The notes beneath the pieces were generated by a model that saw nothing but the letters and a program-made list of their open reading frames with translations, was not told where the DNA came from and did no database searches. A program made the translations under genes and the position numbers. This document shows, piece by piece, positions 53,117-62,944 of a stretch of 64,000 bases of DNA; position 1 is the stretch's first letter; each line of letters starts with the position of its first letter. The DNA is from an uncultured Psychroserpens sp. (GTDB taxonomy: Bacteria > Bacteroidota > Bacteroidia > Flavobacteriales > Flavobacteriaceae), in the NCBI GenBank assembly GCA_947488655.1, contig CANKZZ010000004.1:124001-188000 (forward strand). Reading direction: 5' to 3'.

Positions 53117-54961
53117 ATGTGTGGTTTTTTAGGTGAAATTTCTACTTCGTTATTAGAACCTGCTGCTTTTAAAACTTTATTGGATTTAAGCAATCAACGT
53201 GGTCCAGATCAACAAGGTTTTTGGCAAGATGAGATATGCCAATTAGGGTTTAATAGATTAGCAATACTCGATGTGTCCACAAATGGAAAACAACCAATTT
53301 TAAGTCCTTCAGGTCGTTATGCATTAGTTTTTAATGGTGAAATTTATAATTATAAAAAATTACAAGATAAATACTGTATTCATGCATCAAGTTTACGTTC
53401 TACATCAGATGCTGAGGTTCTTGTTCATTTATTAGATCATGATTCTATCTCAGAAATAGCTAAACAACTTAATGGAATGTTTGCAATTTCTATTTGGGAT
53501 ACTGTTTTAAAACAACTCACATTAATTCGTGATTTTTCAGGCATAAAGCCTCTATATTATGGTTGTAAAAACCAACAGGTAATTTTTTCTTCTCAATTTG
53601 ACCAGGTATTTAAGCACCCCTTATTTACACATAAAAAACTAAGACCAGATGCTATGAAAAGTTTTTTTGGTCTAGGTTATATGCATGCACCAGATACTGT
53701 TTTTGATGACATTTATCAAGTAGAACCCGGTGAGTTAGTTGTTTGGGACTTTAATTTAAAGCAAATTTTAAAAAAAGAAAAGTATTACATCTGGAGCGTA
53801 GATGAGCAACACGTAGATACAGATGTAAATACAAAAGAAGCGTTTAACCAACGTATGCGAGACGTAATTAAAGGACAATTGCAAGCCGATGTACATTTGG
53901 GTACCTTTTTAAGTTCTGGTTATGATAGTTCATTAATTTCGGCATTTGCAAAGCAAGAGCAACCTTCTATTAAAGCGTTCACTTTTGGAGTAGATGGACA
54001 TGGTAAATTTGACGAACGAACAGATGCAAAAGCCTATGCTTCTATATTAGACTTAAATCACGAAACAGCTACAGTTAAAGAGGCAGATTTGCTGGCTGTA
54101 ATTGATACTCATTTTAAAGCTATGCCAGAACCTTTTGGTGATTATAGTTCTATACCAACTTATGTCATTTGCCAAAAAGCGAGAGAGTTTGCAACTGTAA
54201 TGTTGTCTGGTGATGGAGGTGATGAGCTATTTTGGGGTTATCCACGTTTTAGAGCATCTTTAAAGCAAGCTTATTGGTTTAATTTACCACTTTGGTCTCG
54301 TAAGATTATATTACCTGTATTGAGAAGATTAAAGCAACAATTACCTTGGGGAGTTCAAATGAATACTCGTTTTGAAGATTGGATTTTAAATAAGCAGGTA
54401 CATTTTAGTGGCCTGAATAGTTTTATGCCAAAGACTAATTTTACAAAATCGGTTTATGAGTCTTACATTTATGATGGGCCACTTAAAAAACCAGAAATTT
54501 TGCAGTATCTTAAAAAAAATGAATTTTATGCACACCTGCAACGCGTATTAAAAAAAGTAGACTTAATGAGTATGGCTCATAGCTTAGAGGTTAGGGTGCC
54601 TTTTTTAGATAAAGAAATGATAGCCTTTAGTAATACAATTAAATCTGGTTTTACAATGCATCATGATGAAACCAAAGTGTTGCTTAAAAACAGTCTTTAT
54701 GATTTTATTCCAGAGGAAATAGTAAACAAAGAAAAAAAGGGATTTTCTGTGCCAATTAGTTCTTGGCTAAAAAACGATCTCAAAACAGATTTCGTTTCTA
54801 CTATTTTAGAAACACCTTTTTATGGTGCAGAGCATATAGATATAAAATACTTAAAAATATTAATCGATGATTTTTTTAATGATAAACCAACAGTAGATGT
54901 TTGGGGTTTATGGCATGTATATGCTTGGCAAAAATGGGCTATTCACCATAAATTAATATAA
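53117..54961 (+). CDS. asnB: Asparagine synthase (glutamine-hydrolysing)-like amidotransferase
   Basis: A 614 aa enzyme with an N-terminal Ntn glutaminase domain (nucleophile Cys2 in MCGFLGEIS, FNGEIYNYKKL) and a C-terminal synthetase domain. The PP-loop is FLSSGYDSSLIS, with SGDGGDELFWGYPR and the conserved SLEVRVPFLD. In polysaccharide clusters such proteins amidate sugar carboxylates rather than make asparagine. With the TviB/TviC pair producing GalNAcA, a uronamide is plausible. It starts a new forward group after the MBOAT gene; the 206 bp upstream gap has only a TATATTG box as a possible -7 element. Confidence 0.92.
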   Translation: MCGFLGEISTSLLEPAAFKTLLDLSNQRGPDQQGFWQDEICQLGFNRLAILDVSTNGKQPILSPSGRYALVFNGEIYNYKKLQDKYCIHASSLRSTSDAEVLVHLLDHDSISEIAKQLNGMFAISIWDTVLKQLTLIRDFSGIKPLYYGCKNQQVIFSSQFDQVFKHPLFTHKKLRPDAMKSFFGLGYMHAPDTVFDDIYQVEPGELVVWDFNLKQILKKEKYYIWSVDEQHVDTDVNTKEAFNQRMRDVIKGQLQADVHLGTFLSSGYDSSLISAFAKQEQPSIKAFTFGVDGHGKFDERTDAKAYASILDLNHETATVKEADLLAVIDTHFKAMPEPFGDYSSIPTYVICQKAREFATVMLSGDGGDELFWGYPRFRASLKQAYWFNLPLWSRKIILPVLRRLKQQLPWGVQMNTRFEDWILNKQVHFSGLNSFMPKTNFTKSVYESYIYDGPLKKPEILQYLKKNEFYAHLQRVLKKVDLMSMAHSLEVRVPFLDKEMIAFSNTIKSGFTMHHDETKVLLKNSLYDFIPEEIVNKEKKGFSVPISSWLKNDLKTDFVSTILETPFYGAEHIDIKYLKILIDDFFNDKPTVDVWGLWHVYAWQKWAIHHKLI

Positions 54962-54980
54962 AATTGAAAAAGAAAAATAC

Positions 54981-55937
54981 ATGTCTTTAAGCATTATTAC
55001 ACCACATTTTAATGATTTAGAAGGTTTAAAACAGATATATACCTATTTAAAAGGGCAAACACTTTCTACATGGGATTGGGTTATAGTAGATGATAAATCG
55101 CCTATAGACATTCAACAAAAATTGCAAACTTGGTTTGACAGTTTAAAAGATAGTAAAGTGCAACTCCATCTTAATAAAGACAAAACAAATGCATCTTTTT
55201 GTAGAAATTTAGGCGCAAATTTAGCTCAAAGCGATACGTTGGTATTTTTAGATGCAGATGATAAAATAACAAAAGATTTTGTTGCTAATAGAAATATAGA
55301 TGTCGAGGATTTTACAGTATTTATAAATTATTGTGTTATTAATGAAAATGAAGAAAACATTAAAATTAAAGCTACCCATATTAACTATTTAGACAATTTT
55401 CTTGCAGCAAAATTTTTATGGCAAACAACATGTGTTTTATGGAATCGTTCTTTTTTTGAAAAGGTAGGTCGTTTTAATCCTAATTTACCTAGATTACAAG
55501 ATATTGAGTTAACTATTAGGGCTTTGCAACAAAGTACAAATTTTGCTGTAATTAACAATCCTATAGATTTTTACTACAAAACCCTACCTATCAGCAAAAG
55601 AACTAATTTTGTTGAGCCAGTATGTAAAGCAGTTTATATGTTTGTCTCTAAATTATTGGACAAAAGTCTATTAAGTCAAAAACAACTCACTTTAATTTCT
55701 GGTTACTATTTTTTATGTGCAAAATATTATAAAAGATCAGGAAGTAAATTACATTCTAAATTGGTACATAAAAATTTAAAGTTATTTCTTAGCAAAAAAT
55801 ATATCAATTATAACCAATATGTAATTGGCTCTACCAGTTTATGGCTATATAAAAACAGTATGTTAACTGGTAAACAGTATATGAAAATTAATAGATACTT
55901 TTTTAAACCAAAACATTTAGATTCAAATACAATTTAG
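54981..55937 (+). CDS. Family 2 glycosyltransferase
   Basis: A 318 aa GT-A enzyme. It starts LSIITPHFNDLEGLKQIY, has VDDKSPID in place of the common DGS motif and VFLDADDKITKDF as metal site. RLQDIELTIRALQ (near 175) is typical of the acceptor side. The C-terminal third is basic with no membrane helix. It lies 19 bp after the asnB-like gene in a run of same-strand genes. Confidence 0.87.
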   Translation: MSLSIITPHFNDLEGLKQIYTYLKGQTLSTWDWVIVDDKSPIDIQQKLQTWFDSLKDSKVQLHLNKDKTNASFCRNLGANLAQSDTLVFLDADDKITKDFVANRNIDVEDFTVFINYCVINENEENIKIKATHINYLDNFLAAKFLWQTTCVLWNRSFFEKVGRFNPNLPRLQDIELTIRALQQSTNFAVINNPIDFYYKTLPISKRTNFVEPVCKAVYMFVSKLLDKSLLSQKQLTLISGYYFLCAKYYKRSGSKLHSKLVHKNLKLFLSKKYINYNQYVIGSTSLWLYKNSMLTGKQYMKINRYFFKPKHLDSNTI

Positions 55938-55968
55938 TTTTTAATTGTAGATTTAGATTTTATAAAAA

Positions 55969-57048
55969 ATGCCAAGAAAACTTCATATACTTTATACTAT
56001 TCCTAATTTTGATACTGCTGGTAGTGGTAAAATAGTTTATGATTTAGTAAATCAATTAGATAAAGATCTATTTAAAGTTTCTATAGTGTGTTATCATAGT
56101 GGAGGATATTTCTTTGAAGAAATTAAATCATTAGGTATTCCGATTTATACCTTAAAATTTACTGCTCCATTAAGGCCTTATCATAGCTTATTATCTCGTA
56201 CACGTCCATTTAGAAAATTTTTAAGATCTCAGCAAATAGATGTGGTTCATTCTTGGAATTATAATAGCGATTGGACAGAAGCTTTGTCTTGTAAAATAGC
56301 AAGAATTCCGTTTGTATATACAAAAAAGGCAATGAATTGGGGCAATAAGCACTGGACGATTAAAAGCTATTTAAGTGCTTTTATTATCACGGTTAATACC
56401 GAAATGAAGGCCTTTTTTCCGAAGAAAAAAACACAAGAGCTTATTCCGTTTGGTTTAGATACAAAGTATTATGATAGTGGACATTTCAGTAAAGAAAATA
56501 ATACCTCTGTTTTTAAGATAATTACTGTGGCTAATTTGGTGCCTGTCAAAAATATTGAGATGCTCTTAAAAGCCATCTATTTAATTAAACATTTACCAAT
56601 ACAATTAGATATTGTAGGAGATATGCGAAATAACTACGTAAGAGATTTACAAGATTTGGTTAAAAATTTAAAACTAGAGAATCATGTAAGTTTTTTAGGC
56701 AAGCACTTAGATGTGAGACCTTTATTGGCTCAGGCTAATTTGTATATTATCTCAAGCAAAAAAGAAGGTATGCCTATGGCTTTGGTAGAAGCAATGGCAA
56801 TGAGGTTGCCTGTTTTAGGTTCTAATATTCCTGGTATAGCTTATGTTCTCAAAGATTTTCCTGAGTTATTATTTTTATTAAATCATGAAGATGCTTTAGC
56901 TTCAAAAATTGAGTGGATATATAATATGTCTCAAGAAGAACGCGTAAAATTGGGTTCTCAACTTCGAGAATACTGCACAAAACATTTTTCTATAGAGACT
57001 TTCATTAAGAGGCACGAAGACTTATATTTGAAACTAGTTAAGCAGTAA
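55969..57048 (+). CDS. Family 4 glycosyltransferase
   Basis: A 359 aa GT-B enzyme. It has HILYTIPNFDTAGSGKIVYDL at its start, VANLVPVKNIEMLLKAI as the beginning of the second Rossmann domain, and ISSKKEGMPMALVEAMAMRLPVLGS with the E-x7-E donor site. It lies 8 bp before the glutaminase-less asparagine-synthase-like gene. Confidence 0.88.
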   Translation: MPRKLHILYTIPNFDTAGSGKIVYDLVNQLDKDLFKVSIVCYHSGGYFFEEIKSLGIPIYTLKFTAPLRPYHSLLSRTRPFRKFLRSQQIDVVHSWNYNSDWTEALSCKIARIPFVYTKKAMNWGNKHWTIKSYLSAFIITVNTEMKAFFPKKKTQELIPFGLDTKYYDSGHFSKENNTSVFKIITVANLVPVKNIEMLLKAIYLIKHLPIQLDIVGDMRNNYVRDLQDLVKNLKLENHVSFLGKHLDVRPLLAQANLYIISSKKEGMPMALVEAMAMRLPVLGSNIPGIAYVLKDFPELLFLLNHEDALASKIEWIYNMSQEERVKLGSQLREYCTKHFSIETFIKRHEDLYLKLVKQ

Positions 57049-57056
57049 ATAGAACA

Positions 57057-58442
57057 ATGAAAGTTACTACAGATGTTATTCCAATTAAGCAACAGTTTGT
57101 TGGTGAGCCTAGAGAATTAGACTATAAGGCGATTAGCATCTTTATGGCTACAGGTTTTTTTTTAGATACTGATACATACTATAAAGGTTTAAAAACCTTA
57201 AAGCCAGCAACAAACTATGTTCTAGATGAAAACTCTACGAAGATAGTTTCTGAAAAAACTTATTTCGATTGGCACTATTCGCCTATAGAAAGACCTTTTA
57301 GCCAAATAGTAACAGAGTTTGCAAATTTATTTGAAACTATAATAAAAGAGCAAACACATAATAAAGATGTTATTTTGCCTCTTTCTGGAGGTTTAGATAG
57401 TAGAACACAGGCTGTTGCCTTATATCAATTGGGAATACCTGTAAAATCTTACAGCTACGCGTTTACAGGAGGACATGACGAAACATGGTATAGTAAACAA
57501 ATTGCCAAGACATGTGGTTTTGAGTTTAAAGAGTTAAAAGTGCCTAATGGGTATTTGTGGGATGTCATTGAAAACTTAGCAGATATTAATCAATGTTATT
57601 CTGAATTTACACACCCAAGACAAATGGCTTTTAAAGATGCCTATGCTAATATGGGAGACGTTTTTTCGTTAGGACATTGGGGAGATGTTTTGTTTGATGA
57701 TATGAGAGTATCAAACGATTTAGACTTTGACCAGCAAGTGGCTGTGATCCTTAAAAAAATAATAAAAAAAGGCGGTTTAGAACTTGCTAATAAAGTTTGG
57801 GGAGTTTGGGAATTAGAAGGAGATTTTTTAAATTATTTACAAGATAGAATTCGAGATTTATTGAAGTCTATAAATATCCCAGAAAATGCAAATGCACAAA
57901 TAAGAGCATTTAAAAGTAAGTATTGGGCACCTAGATGGACAAGTGTTAATCTTTCGGTTTTTGAAAATGTGAGACCTATAACTCTCCCTTACTATGATAA
58001 GAGAATGTGCGAATTTATTTGCACTGTCCCAGAAAAATATTTAGCTGGTAGACAAATACAGATTGCATATATTAAAATGAGAATGGCGTCAATTGCAAAA
58101 ATAACTTGGCAAGATAATCGTCCCTTTAATTTGTATAATTATCACTATAATAAAGTACCCTGGAATTTACCCTATCGCATTTTTAATAAACTAAAACGCT
58201 TGTCTTCATCAAACGACTTTATACAACGCAACTGGGAATTACAATTTCTAGGAGAAAATAATGATTCAAAACTACAATCATATATAATTGACAATCCTCA
58301 ATTAGATAAATTTGTACCACTAGAGGTTAGACATTTTATATACAGTAAATTTAAAAATGAAGACGCTGTTTATTATTCTCATGCGGTTAGTATGTTGTTA
58401 ACATTGTCGGTTTTCCACGCTCGAAAAGAACTTTATATTTAG
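57057..58442 (+). CDS. Asparagine synthase-related protein lacking the glutaminase domain
   Basis: A 461 aa protein whose synthetase domain is complete: PP-loop PLSGGLDSRTQAVA, FSLGHWGDVLFDD in place of SGDGGDE, and a C-terminal segment ending HARKELY. The first ~85 residues match only the last part of a glutaminase domain. There is no Cys2, and an in-frame stop 18 bp upstream excludes a longer start. Without its own glutaminase it must use free ammonia, work with the AsnB-like protein nearby, or catalyse another adenylation-dependent amide/ester bond. The locus thus has two different amidotransferase-type enzymes. Confidence 0.85.
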   Translation: MKVTTDVIPIKQQFVGEPRELDYKAISIFMATGFFLDTDTYYKGLKTLKPATNYVLDENSTKIVSEKTYFDWHYSPIERPFSQIVTEFANLFETIIKEQTHNKDVILPLSGGLDSRTQAVALYQLGIPVKSYSYAFTGGHDETWYSKQIAKTCGFEFKELKVPNGYLWDVIENLADINQCYSEFTHPRQMAFKDAYANMGDVFSLGHWGDVLFDDMRVSNDLDFDQQVAVILKKIIKKGGLELANKVWGVWELEGDFLNYLQDRIRDLLKSINIPENANAQIRAFKSKYWAPRWTSVNLSVFENVRPITLPYYDKRMCEFICTVPEKYLAGRQIQIAYIKMRMASIAKITWQDNRPFNLYNYHYNKVPWNLPYRIFNKLKRLSSSNDFIQRNWELQFLGENNDSKLQSYIIDNPQLDKFVPLEVRHFIYSKFKNEDAVYYSHAVSMLLTLSVFHARKELYI

Positions 58443-58499
58443 GAGCTATCGTACCTGAATAGTAAAAAAGATTTATAACTTTATTGTTTAAACTAAACT

Positions 58500-59699
58500 T
58501 TGAAAAAACCATTACGTATAGCAATTTATTCTGGAGAAATTCCTAGCACAACGTTTATTGAACGCTTAATTGACGGTGTGTCAAAATCTAATGTTGAGGT
58601 ACTTTTGTTTGGTAATATTAAGCATAATGTGAAATATGATGGTAAGGTTAAAACTTATGGCTATTTCAATAATAAAATCTCTAAACTGTGGTCTCTAATA
58701 AAATATAGTTGTCTATTATTTTTTTTTAAACCGAAAGATAAAAAGCGATTAGATTATTTTTTAAGAGAGCATCATAAACAAGGTTTGGCAAGTAAAGCTA
58801 AGTTTTATCCTGTTTTATGGCATACACCAGATGTGTTTCACGTTCAATGGGCTAAAGGTATAAAAGATTGGATTTGGGTTAGAGATTTTGGTATGAAGCT
58901 CGTTTTAAGTTTAAGAGGTGCACATATTAATTATTCTCCCATAGCCGATTTAGAGTTGGCAAAAATGTATAAAAATCATTTTCCTCAAGTAGATGGTTTT
59001 CATGCTGTTTCACATGCTATTGCGAAAGAAACCGCCAAATATGGAGCTGCGTTAGATAAGATTAAAGTGGTTTACAGTGGTTTGCCTAAACTAGAATCTA
59101 GTAGCTATATACAATCTAAAAGTAAACAAGCAGCATTAGAGACAAGTGCTGATAACGAGTTACAAATCTTATCGGTTGGTAGATCGCATTGGAAAAAAGG
59201 GTACACTTATGCACTAGATGCGTGTAAACTTTTAAAACAGGCAGGTTTTAAATTTAAGTATACAATAATAGGTGCTACAAATGACATGGAGTTATTGTAT
59301 CAAGTAAAGGATTTAGAGTTACAAAATGAGGTGTGTTTATTAGACAAACAAACTTTTAGTGCAGTTAAGGATTATATGCTACATGCAGATGTGCTCTTGC
59401 TGCCTAGTGTCGAAGAAGGTATTGCAAATGTTGTATTAGAAGCAATGGCTTTAGGTACTTTGGTTTTGAGTACTACTTGTGGTGGCATGGATGAGGTTAT
59501 AGTAGATACTAAAAATGGTTTTTTAGTGCCTATAAGAGATTCTAAAGCTATTGCCAATGCAATCAATACAATTGCAACACTAACTTTAGAGCAAAAAGGA
59601 GAGATTATAGAACGTGCTAAGAAGAAAATATTAGCACAACATAATGAAGATTCAATGACGTCGGGAATGATAGATTTGTATCACCAGGTTTTAAATTAG
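58500..59699 (+). CDS. Family 4 glycosyltransferase
   Basis: A 399 aa GT-B enzyme. It starts LRIAIYSGEIPSTTFIERL, contains FHVQWAKGIKDW and LSLRGAHINYSP in the acceptor half, and SVGRSHWKKGYTYALDACKLL and PSVEEGIANVVLEAMALGTLVLS in the donor half. Start TTG at 58500; an in-frame stop lies two codons upstream. The SVGRSHWKKG and VVLEAMALG segments are shared with the next gene, indicating common origin. Confidence 0.88.
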   Translation: MKKPLRIAIYSGEIPSTTFIERLIDGVSKSNVEVLLFGNIKHNVKYDGKVKTYGYFNNKISKLWSLIKYSCLLFFFKPKDKKRLDYFLREHHKQGLASKAKFYPVLWHTPDVFHVQWAKGIKDWIWVRDFGMKLVLSLRGAHINYSPIADLELAKMYKNHFPQVDGFHAVSHAIAKETAKYGAALDKIKVVYSGLPKLESSSYIQSKSKQAALETSADNELQILSVGRSHWKKGYTYALDACKLLKQAGFKFKYTIIGATNDMELLYQVKDLELQNEVCLLDKQTFSAVKDYMLHADVLLLPSVEEGIANVVLEAMALGTLVLSTTCGGMDEVIVDTKNGFLVPIRDSKAIANAINTIATLTLEQKGEIIERAKKKILAQHNEDSMTSGMIDLYHQVLN

Positions 59700-59733
59700 A
59701 AACGGATTAAAATGAGTTTAAACAAATAGAAAT

Positions 59734-60909
59734 ATGCAGCGTATAGGATTGGTTTTATTATCTGTTCCTGGTTATTCTGAAACTTTTTTTCGAAGTAAAA
59801 TTAAAGGTTTACAAGAAAATGGGTTTGAGGTTGTTTTATTTGTTTTATATCCACCCAAAACGCTCGAAAATTTACCATGTGAGGTTGTTGTGTCTCCACA
59901 ATTTAATTCAGGTTTTTTTTCAAAAAGTGTACTGATTTTTAAGGCGCTTTTACAAGTTTTGTTTGTGTCATATTTCCGAAGTAAAAAATTATACAGTTTA
60001 GATAGAAAAGATGGTAAGGGAATAAAAGCGTGTTTTAAAAATTTAATTTTTAATCAATTTATTATTTCTAAGCAATTAGATTGGTTGCATTTTGGGTTTG
60101 GTACCGTAGCAGTTGGCAAAGAGAATTTAGCAAAGGCAATGGGTGCAAAAATGGCTGTGAGTTTTAGAGGTTTTGATTTGTACTTGTCACCATTAAAAAG
60201 AAATGACTACTATAAAATATTGTTTCAAAAGGATGTCCAATACCACGTGCTTTCACAAGAGATGAAGCAAGATTTAATTACCAATGGTATTAAGGATAAT
60301 CGTGTTTTAGTAATTACACCAGCTATAAATACTACTTTTTTTAAGTCTAGTGCTGTAAGTAAGAAGCGTGATACATTGAAAATTTTAACGGTAGCGCGAT
60401 TACATTGGAAAAAAGGATTAGAATATTCATTAGAGGCTATGGCCCTTTTAAAGAAAAAAGATATTGATTTTGAATATACAATTATTGGTATTGGTGAGGA
60501 ATTAGAGCGTTTGCGCTTTGCAGCCTACCAGTTAGATGTTAGTGATTATATTAATTTTGTAGGGAAACAATCTCCTGAGGCAGTTAGACAATATATGCAA
60601 TCTAGCGATGTTTATTTGCAATATAGCATACAAGAAGGATTTTGCAATGCGGTTTTAGAAGCTCAGGCAATGGGTTTGCTTTGCGTTGTGAGTAATGCTG
60701 AAGGATTAGCAGAAAATGTAAAGGATGGTGAAACTGGTTTCGTTATACCAAAACGAAAACCTTCTTTATTAGCAAACACTATTGAAAAACTGTTATATTT
60801 AACTAATGATCAAAAAACAAGTATGCAGGAAGCAGCTATAAATAGAGTTAAAGAGCATTTTAACTTAAAAAAACAAGAAGGAGAGTTTCTTGATTTTTAT
60901 CGTAATTAA
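59734..60909 (+). CDS. Family 4 glycosyltransferase
   Basis: A 391 aa GT-B enzyme related to the preceding one. It has GLVLLSVPGYSETFFRSKI, HFGFGTVAVGKENLAKAMG, SFRGFDLYLSP, TVARLHWKKGLEYSLEA and SIQEGFCNAVLEAQAMGLLCVVS. The PGYSETFF opening resembles WcaL-like transferases. It lies 34 bp downstream of its relative. Confidence 0.88.
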   Translation: MQRIGLVLLSVPGYSETFFRSKIKGLQENGFEVVLFVLYPPKTLENLPCEVVVSPQFNSGFFSKSVLIFKALLQVLFVSYFRSKKLYSLDRKDGKGIKACFKNLIFNQFIISKQLDWLHFGFGTVAVGKENLAKAMGAKMAVSFRGFDLYLSPLKRNDYYKILFQKDVQYHVLSQEMKQDLITNGIKDNRVLVITPAINTTFFKSSAVSKKRDTLKILTVARLHWKKGLEYSLEAMALLKKKDIDFEYTIIGIGEELERLRFAAYQLDVSDYINFVGKQSPEAVRQYMQSSDVYLQYSIQEGFCNAVLEAQAMGLLCVVSNAEGLAENVKDGETGFVIPKRKPSLLANTIEKLLYLTNDQKTSMQEAAINRVKEHFNLKKQEGEFLDFYRN

Positions 60910-60940
60910 TCTCAAATAGAGAAGATATAAAAATTTATAT

Positions 60941-62011
60941 ATGAATACCTGCTTTATTTCTTTTAATATAATGAATAATTCAACTTCGGATTATTATGTC
61001 GTATTAAGTAATAAGCTAGCAGAAGAATTTAAAGTGGTTGTTATAACACACAAAATTCGTAAAACAAATGTGAGTTTAGACGATTCTATAACAGTTTTAA
61101 AATGGCCATCACGTAAAACGACTTCGTGGCAAAATTTTTGGTTTTTGTGTAAGTTGATGAGAACATATAAACCAAGTATGCTCATCTCTATGTTTGGTTT
61201 TGTTAATTTATACTTAATAGCTGGTTGGATTTTTCGTGTTAAGATTCGTATTGCCTGGATTAGGACTTTAAGCTCGCAATATGCACAGACGCGATATAAA
61301 GTAATTAGAAAATCTAAAATTTATAGCTTAGCAACTCATATAATTACCAATTCTCAGGCGACTAAAGATGATGTGGTTAGTTTTTTTAGAATTCCTGAGG
61401 CAAAGGTGACTGTATTACCAAATTCGGTTAAAGATTATAGTGATACATTAGACCATATACATACTTCTAAAAATAATTTTTTATATGTAGGACGATTACA
61501 TCGTAGTAAGGGTATTGATGTTTTAATACAATCTTTCGCACAGGTTTTAAAAACATTTCCTGATATGCAATTATCTATAATTGGTGATGGTTCTATTTTA
61601 GATGAATTAATTGAGCTAACAACTGTTTTAGGAGTGGCAAATAATATTAAATTTTTAGGTGAGAAAAGTAAGAGTGAGGTATTAGAAGCATATAAAACAT
61701 CTTACTGTACTATAATACCAAGTAATTCTGAAGCATTTGGATTTACGGTTATAGAAGCCATGAGTGTTGCAACTTGTGTTATAGGAGCGAATAATACAGG
61801 AATTAAGGAAATAATTATACCAGAAGAAAGTGGATTACTGTTTGAAACAGGTAATTCTAAAGATTTGGCTAATAAACTAGAAAAGCTAATTGTAGATAAC
61901 AGTTTTAGAGATGAGTTGGCAATTAATGGTTACCATAGATTTTTAAAATATTATGAGAATGATTATGCCACTAACCGTGATTTTGAATTTTTAAATAGTA
62001 TCGGTAAATAA
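60941..62011 (+). CDS. Family 4 glycosyltransferase
   Basis: A 356 aa GT-B enzyme. Marks are FVVITHKIRKTNV near the start, YVGRLHRSKGIDVLIQSFAQV and PSNSEAFGFTVIEAMSVATCVIG, with GLLFETGNSKDLANKL near the end. It is the last plus-strand gene before the convergent FkbM gene (12 bp apart). Confidence 0.88.
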   Translation: MNTCFISFNIMNNSTSDYYVVLSNKLAEEFKVVVITHKIRKTNVSLDDSITVLKWPSRKTTSWQNFWFLCKLMRTYKPSMLISMFGFVNLYLIAGWIFRVKIRIAWIRTLSSQYAQTRYKVIRKSKIYSLATHIITNSQATKDDVVSFFRIPEAKVTVLPNSVKDYSDTLDHIHTSKNNFLYVGRLHRSKGIDVLIQSFAQVLKTFPDMQLSIIGDGSILDELIELTTVLGVANNIKFLGEKSKSEVLEAYKTSYCTIIPSNSEAFGFTVIEAMSVATCVIGANNTGIKEIIIPEESGLLFETGNSKDLANKLEKLIVDNSFRDELAINGYHRFLKYYENDYATNRDFEFLNSIGK

Positions 62012-62023
62012 TAACTATTTGAT

Positions 62024-62731
62024 TTAATAGTTTTTATGTTTAAATAAAATATTGGTATAAATTCCCATCTTTTTTCTGTGCACCAATGGGTAAATCGATA
62101 CTAACTCAAAATCTTTTTTTATGACATAATCCCAAAGTTCAGTAAATTTAGGCATGTCTTTATGCCCATTGACAAAACGGGCTTCAAAAAATAGTAGTCC
62201 AACTTTCTCTTCTGCGAAAGACTTCTTTGAGCCTTTAAAAACTTCTAATTCAAATCCCTCTGTATCAATTTTTAGCACGTCAATTTTTTTAATGCCATTG
62301 GTTTTAGAGAAAGAATCAATTGTAGTTGTTTTTACAGATGTTTTCTTTATAAAACTACTAGGATCGTCATCGTGAATATCCAAAAAAGAATTTGTGTTTG
62401 AGTGTTTGTACTCGTTTAATAACAATTCTCCATTTGAGGCACCTACACCTAAATTCCATAAGTGTAAATCCTTAATATTTGAAGTATTGTTTTTTAGAAT
62501 TTTAAACGTATCAGGACTAGGCTCAAAAGCATGAATAGTACAGTCTTTAAATACTTCTTTAAAATCTTTAACCGTTTGACCAACATTTGCTCCAACATCT
62601 AAAAATAAAGGATTTGTAGAATTAACAAATTTAGCCATATCATAAAATGGATAAACGCCCATTTCATTTTCTTTAAATTTGATAATATCAAAACCAAACT
62701 TTCTTGATATCTTCCTAATAGCTCTTTTCAA
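62024..62731 (-). CDS. FkbM family methyltransferase
   Basis: A 235 aa SAM-dependent methyltransferase. Motif I is LFLDVGANVGQTVKDF, followed by IHAFEPSPDTFKIL and the FkbM hallmark DVLKIDTEGFELEVFKGS. In glycan loci these O-methylate sugar hydroxyls. It is on the minus strand, convergent with the GT4 gene and divergent from the next partial GT4 gene; the 213 bp spacer has no clear promoter pair. Confidence 0.88.
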   Translation of the reverse strand: MKRAIRKISRKFGFDIIKFKENEMGVYPFYDMAKFVNSTNPLFLDVGANVGQTVKDFKEVFKDCTIHAFEPSPDTFKILKNNTSNIKDLHLWNLGVGASNGELLLNEYKHSNTNSFLDIHDDDPSSFIKKTSVKTTTIDSFSKTNGIKKIDVLKIDTEGFELEVFKGSKKSFAEEKVGLLFFEARFVNGHKDMPKFTELWDYVIKKDFELVSIYPLVHRKKMGIYTNILFKHKNY

Positions 62732-62944
62732 TTAAAATTGTTTTGTTACCCAATTTAAATTAAAAATCAATATCATTTTAATAAATTATAATAAAACTGA
62801 TTAATTTTCTCATGCCTTAAAGAAAATAATTGCTCAAATCGACATTAGAATGGTTAAAATCGACTTACGATTTTAAAGTTGCTTATTATCTATGAATACT
62901 TTGAATTTTCTATATTGCAAATTCATTAATGCGTGTTATACCTT

